Made by a program: the position numbers and the translations under genes | Origin: Candidatus Peregrinibacteria bacterium | GTDB lineage: Bacteria; Patescibacteriota; Gracilibacteria; UBA1369 | NCBI GenBank assembly: GCA_020851415.1 | Contig: JADZCU010000045.1 | Location: forward strand, 1-64,000 | Direction of reading: 5' to 3' | DNA: 64,000 bases | The notes under the pieces: model-generated | What the model was told of the DNA's origin: nothing | Seen by the model: only the letters and a program-made list of their open reading frames with translations | Database searches by the model: none | In this document: piece by piece, positions 60,518-64,000 of the stretch | Layout: every line of letters begins with the position of its first letter | How positions within the stretch are numbered: the first letter of the stretch is position 1

Positions 60518-60637
60518 AAATTGATCTAATTGATTTGTACGTTGTCAGCTGCAGAAAATATCCTCGCCGTATTAATCTCATACTGTCTCGAATATTTTCT
60601 GCAGCTTCCTAGTAAAAATCTAATTATATCAATTTTT
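60516..60637 (+). repeat. Nested-hairpin element, copy 5 (divergent)
   Basis: This 122-bp copy starts inside the TAA stop codon of the transferase gene. The outer stem pairs AAAAATTGATCTAATT with AATTATATCAATTTTT. The middle stem AGCTGCAGAAAATAT/ATATTTTCTGCAGCT is perfect. The inner stem CGTAT/ATAC(T)G encloses TAATCTC. Loop motifs are weaker relatives of the others: CGTTGTC for CTTCGTC, CCTAG for CCTCG, and CTCG...CTCG for CTCA...ATCG. Confidence 0.75.
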
Positions 60638-60671
60638 GGGCTATAATGGCTTCACTTAATATTTAATCCAC

Positions 60672-61874
60672 ATGAATTTCAACAAAATCTTACTGTGGGT
60701 GAACCTGTTTTTTCTCCAATCTTATTTGGTGCGTTTTTCGATTGGACCGGTTCCGACCAATTTGCAGGAGGTTTTGATCGGATTAAATGTCGTGGCTTTT
60801 GGCTGGATGTTGTTGAAAGAGAAGAGATTTTTAAGAACTGTGAAAGATATTCCCAAGCACTGGGTTCTGCTTGGATTTGTTGTGCTTACCGTGCTTTCGT
60901 TTGTGATTGTACGGCCTCCGGTGAATGTTGATTTTATTCGCGCTGTGCGATTTTTACTTTTTGCGGTGCTGCTTACTTTTATGTTTGTACAGACGTTCCG
61001 GACGGATATGGAGAGGAGACATGCATTATTTGTAGCTGGTATGGGGGCAATATTTTTCGGAATATTTTCGGCCATTTATAATTTGGCAGGACAGAATGTT
61101 GCGTATGATTATAGGCTGCAGGGACCGCTTGATTCTGCGGTTTATTTGTCTTATTACCTGACTCCGTTTTTTCTGTTTTTTGTTATCGATTTTTTTCAGA
61201 ATATGGAAAAAAGAGCGAATATTTTTCACGCAATTTTGTTGGGTATTTTGATTTTGTTTACCCGTTCCATGGGATCGATTGTGGTTTCGGTTTTGCTTTT
61301 ATGTTTGTATTTTTTTAAAAGGAGCGACTTGAGATTTTTGCGCTCAAAAGCGGTGAAAACCGGATTGGGGATTGTTTTGGCATTGGTTTTGGGCATGGCT
61401 TTTTATGTGAAAATTTTGCCTTCATTTACGACCACGAATACCAGTTTGGGTGAGCGTGATGAGATTTGGGCGACTTCGATGTATTTATTGAAAGATCCAA
61501 AGAATCTGATGTTTGGCGTGGGATATGGACAGTTTCAAACTCAGTATGCGGCGAATGTAGATGCGGTTCTTGGACACAAACCCTTGGATTATATTATTTT
61601 GCAGCCGCATAATATTTTCCTGCTGTTTGTGTTTCAGTATGGATTATTGGGAGTGGCTTTTCTTTTGTTCTGTATGTATAAGGCGGCTCAGCAATTTTTG
61701 CATGCAGGGAAAAAGGATGAACTTAGGGTGATTGTTGGAATAATGTTGTTTTATTTCTTTTTGCATGGGTTGATTGATACTCCATTCTTCAAGAATGATT
61801 TATTGATATTGTTGGTCTTGTTGATGGAGTTGGGGACTGGGAATTTGCTTATTAAGCAAGGGAAGAAAGCTTGA
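60672..61874 (+). CDS. O-antigen ligase-like polytopic membrane protein
   Basis: This 400-residue protein has about ten membrane helices and a large external loop near 260-330. The segment GERDEIWATSMYLLKDPKNL followed by GVGYGQF and QPHNIFLLFVFQYG is typical of WaaL/Wzy-type ligases and polymerases. These join or polymerise lipid-linked glycans outside the membrane. It fits with the upstream WecA/TagO-like enzyme. Whether it is ligase or polymerase cannot be said. Confidence 0.8.
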   Translation: MNFNKILLWVNLFFLQSYLVRFSIGPVPTNLQEVLIGLNVVAFGWMLLKEKRFLRTVKDIPKHWVLLGFVVLTVLSFVIVRPPVNVDFIRAVRFLLFAVLLTFMFVQTFRTDMERRHALFVAGMGAIFFGIFSAIYNLAGQNVAYDYRLQGPLDSAVYLSYYLTPFFLFFVIDFFQNMEKRANIFHAILLGILILFTRSMGSIVVSVLLLCLYFFKRSDLRFLRSKAVKTGLGIVLALVLGMAFYVKILPSFTTTNTSLGERDEIWATSMYLLKDPKNLMFGVGYGQFQTQYAANVDAVLGHKPLDYIILQPHNIFLLFVFQYGLLGVAFLLFCMYKAAQQFLHAGKKDELRVIVGIMLFYFFLHGLIDTPFFKNDLLILLVLLMELGTGNLLIKQGKKA

Positions 61875-61920
61875 TCGTTACGGTAATAACCATGTATAAA
61901 GAGGTGCCGTAAACTTTTCT

Positions 61921-63684
61921 ATGTCTGTCGTTGATGAAATTAAGGATCGGTTGCCGATTGAGGATTTGGTTTCCCAGTATGTGCAGCTGAAAAAGGCGGG
62001 GAGAAGCCTGAAGGGGCTTTGCCCTTTTCATCAGGAGAAGAGTCCGAGTTTTGTGGTGAGTCCGGAACGCGGGATTGCTTACTGTTTTGGCTGTAACAAG
62101 GGTGGAGATGTTTTTAAGTTTATTCAGGAGATTGAAGGAATTGATTTTGGTGATGCTTTAAAACTTTTGGCTGAGAAGACCGGGGTGAAGTTGGAAAACT
62201 ATGCACATGAGAAACCAGTAGCAAAGGATCAAAAAGAGATGATGTTTGAGATCCACGAAATCGCCGCCGCCGAGTACGAGAAACAGCTGTGGACAACCGT
62301 AGATGGTGAAAAGGTACTGCAGTATTTGCGTGGCAGGGGACTTCTGGATGAAAATATAAAGAAATTTAGAGTGGGATTTGCTCCGGATAAGTATGATTTT
62401 TTGTATCCTGGGTTGCTGGAAAAAGGTTACAATAAGAAGCTTTTGGTGGCTTCGGGAATGGCTTTGACGCAGGACACAACTGTTGAGAAGATTTATGATC
62501 GATTCCGGGGACGATTGATGTTTCCGATTTTGGATAGTTTTGGACGAGTTGTGGCGTTTGGCGGAAGGGCTTTAAAGAGGGAGCAGGAGCCCAAATATCT
62601 GAATTCGCCTGAGACGCCGATTTATCATAAGAGTAAAATTTTGTATGGGTTTTTTCAGGCGAAGAATTTTATCAAGAACGCCAAGGAGGCGATGCTTGTT
62701 GAGGGGTATATGGATTTGATTATGAGTCACCAGGCAGGGGTTTCTATTGCTGTGGCGACTTCCGGAACGGCACTTACTCCAAAGCATTTACGAATCTTGA
62801 AACCTTTTATTGAGAAGCTGAGTTTGTGTTTTGATATGGATTTGGCAGGACAGGAAGCTGCGAAGCGCGCGTATGCACTTGCCCAGGAGATTGATGTGAC
62901 AGTGAATGTTGTGACTTTGCCTGAAGGGAAAGATCCTGCTGACTATGCAAAAGCTCATGGTGAAGAATTACGGAAAGTTGTTGAAGGGGGCGCAATTTAC
63001 ACGGACTATTTTTATGCCAAACTGCTTCGGGATTATGGGACTACCGGTATACAGGCGAAGAAAAAAATACTTTTGGAGTTCCTGCCTTTTTTTGCCGGAC
63101 TTCCCAGTTCCGTGGAAAAAGATGAGTATGTGAGACGTTTAGCGACCGATCTCGACTTGAAAGAATCGCAAATATATGATGAAATAAAGAATTTTAAACT
63201 TCCGGCCAATCATCCGGCTAGACGACATGCTGCCATCGGAAATGCCTCGAATATTGCTTCTAGGTTCACAAAAATCCTTACTTCAGAAGAGGAGCTTGTT
63301 GGGTATTTATTTGCATATCATGACAAGGTGCCAAGTTTATTTTTGAAAATTGAAGAAAGCATATTTTCAGATAGGTGGAAACCTCTTTACACTGCTATAT
63401 CTAGACATTATAATGGCGACCGTGTCGAGGTTCTGATGAATTTTCAAGAAGTTCCTGAAACTATAAAAGAGGAAGCTCAAGTCCTTTCATTGTATGTGCT
63501 TGAAAAGTACGGTGAAAAGGATGAATCGGCTCTCAATAAAGAAGTCGAGATCCTCATTAAGAACATTAAAGATGATTCACGTAAGCAACGTCGACTTCAG
63601 TTACATCGTAAACTTATGATTGCGGAAAAAAACGGTAATCAAGAAGTTTATAATCAGACAATGCAAGATTTGAATAATTTATAA
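61921..63684 (+). CDS. dnaG: DNA primase
   Basis: This 587-residue protein has the CHC2 zinc finger near the start (CPFHQEKSPSF, then CFGCNKGGD). The catalytic core has YDRFRGRLMFPI and the TOPRIM motifs VEGYMDLI near 260 and CFDMDLAGQEAAKRA near 300. The C-terminal part is shorter and less conserved. It makes RNA primers for replication. rpoD starts five bases after it, the classic dnaG-rpoD order. Confidence 0.96.
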   Translation: MSVVDEIKDRLPIEDLVSQYVQLKKAGRSLKGLCPFHQEKSPSFVVSPERGIAYCFGCNKGGDVFKFIQEIEGIDFGDALKLLAEKTGVKLENYAHEKPVAKDQKEMMFEIHEIAAAEYEKQLWTTVDGEKVLQYLRGRGLLDENIKKFRVGFAPDKYDFLYPGLLEKGYNKKLLVASGMALTQDTTVEKIYDRFRGRLMFPILDSFGRVVAFGGRALKREQEPKYLNSPETPIYHKSKILYGFFQAKNFIKNAKEAMLVEGYMDLIMSHQAGVSIAVATSGTALTPKHLRILKPFIEKLSLCFDMDLAGQEAAKRAYALAQEIDVTVNVVTLPEGKDPADYAKAHGEELRKVVEGGAIYTDYFYAKLLRDYGTTGIQAKKKILLEFLPFFAGLPSSVEKDEYVRRLATDLDLKESQIYDEIKNFKLPANHPARRHAAIGNASNIASRFTKILTSEEELVGYLFAYHDKVPSLFLKIEESIFSDRWKPLYTAISRHYNGDRVEVLMNFQEVPETIKEEAQVLSLYVLEKYGEKDESALNKEVEILIKNIKDDSRKQRRLQLHRKLMIAEKNGNQEVYNQTMQDLNNL

Positions 63685-63689
63685 ATGCT

Positions 63690-64000
63690 ATGGCCCAACA
63701 ACGTAAGTTCATCGTCCAACCAACCGACGACAAACTCGCCCAATTCCCCAACGCAGTAAGAGATCTGGTTAAGAAAGGTCAGGAACACGGTTTCGTTACA
63801 CATCAGGAACTTTTAAGAGCCATGCCAAATGTTGAGGAAGATCTCAATGTTTTGGATGAAATTTACGGGCTGTTTTTGGATTTGGGTATCGAAGTTATCG
63901 ACAGTAAGGAGGCAATGACTTTTAAATCGAATGAAAAGGATAACGATGAGGAAAAAGTCGTAGAAGAAAAGATTAAAAAAACAACCACGGCTCAGGTTGA
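63690..64000 (+). CDS. rpoD: RNA polymerase primary sigma factor, N-terminal part (cut by window edge)
   Basis: The frame from the ATG at 63690 is open to the window end. Its sequence matches sigma-70 region 1.1: VKKGQEHGFVTHQELLRAMP followed by EIYGLFLDLGIEVIDS, then an acidic Lys/Glu-rich linker. Regions 2-4 lie beyond the edge. Directly downstream of dnaG, as in many bacteria. The first ~25 codons use unusually many C-ending codons compared with neighbouring genes. Confidence 0.92.
   Translation, partial: MAQQRKFIVQPTDDKLAQFPNAVRDLVKKGQEHGFVTHQELLRAMPNVEEDLNVLDEIYGLFLDLGIEVIDSKEAMTFKSNEKDNDEEKVVEEKIKKTTTAQV

Noticed and set aside
9853-60637. Nested-hairpin elements as integron attC sites
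   Set aside because: Although they follow stop codons and are palindromic, I see no GTTRRRY/RYYYAAC core sites, no integrase gene and no cassette array.
1-64000. UGA recoded to glycine, as in Gracilibacteria
   Set aside because: TGA serves as the stop of the Fic and O-antigen-ligase-like genes, and no conserved protein needs read-through.

Overview
The window looks like a chromosomal segment of a small-genome bacterium of the Candidate Phyla Radiation (Patescibacteria), most like Peregrinibacteria. This placement is inference. It rests on a bAvd-type diversity-generating retroelement (DGR), very long lineage-specific surface or scaffold proteins, a MurE-like ligase without its N-terminal domain, and a FAD pathway apparently split over two short genes. 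TGA is an ordinary stop codon (Fic gene, O-antigen-ligase-like gene), which argues against the UGA-recoding Gracilibacteria and Absconditabacteria. No tRNA or rRNA gene was recognised.

Layout: 0-7.7 kb holds a DsbA-like oxidoreductase, a lamin-tail-domain surface protein, RNase Y and three uncharacterised proteins. At 7.7-9.9 kb groES-groEL lies behind a CIRCE operator. At 10-13.8 kb are pyrH, frr and rseP. At 14-17.3 kb are dnaA, with a possible origin region upstream, and a FecR-domain protein. At 17.4-21.3 kb are a possible ADP-ribosyltransferase-fold protein, mltG, ybaB, rplY and a RelB/YafQ-type toxin-antitoxin pair. At 21.4-24.2 kb is a complete DGR: target gene with variable repeat (VR), template repeat (TR), an antisense bAvd gene and a reverse transcriptase split by a frameshift in a C8 run. 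At 24.3-31.7 kb are a membrane pyrophosphatase, a Fic protein, a YIP1-like membrane protein and a large acidic membrane protein. At 31.9-41.5 kb are a RelA/SpoT homologue, recO, ftsX, a RibL-like nucleotidyltransferase, gatC-gatA, a TrmB-like regulator and holA. At 41.7-52.8 kb a minus-strand operon of about 11 kb encodes a 190-aa protein, a 2028-aa protein, a 68-aa membrane protein and a 1376-aa surface protein. At 52.9-64 kb are an archaeal-type triosephosphate isomerase, HPF, riboflavin kinase, a Mur ligase, truB, a TagO/WecA-like transferase, an O-antigen-ligase-like protein, dnaG and the start of rpoD.

Two signals stand out. First, the DGR: VR and TR lie exactly 470 bp apart, and all 17 differences in the 96-bp core fall at template adenines. 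Second, a family of five intergenic elements of 122-125 bp (9853, 13753, 31654, 38614, 60516). Each begins at or within two bases of the stop codon of a plus-strand gene and folds into the same nested three-stem hairpin. The stem sequences differ between copies while pairing is kept, and short internal-loop sequences are conserved. I do not recognise this family.

How the genes fit together: many serve the cell envelope (MltG, Mur ligase, TagO-like transferase, O-antigen-ligase-like protein, RseP, FtsX, surface proteins). Others serve core information processing (DnaA, DnaG, RpoD, HolA, RecO, RNase Y, Frr, L25, HPF, GatCA, TruB) and stress control (GroESL/CIRCE, RSH, toxin-antitoxin, Fic).
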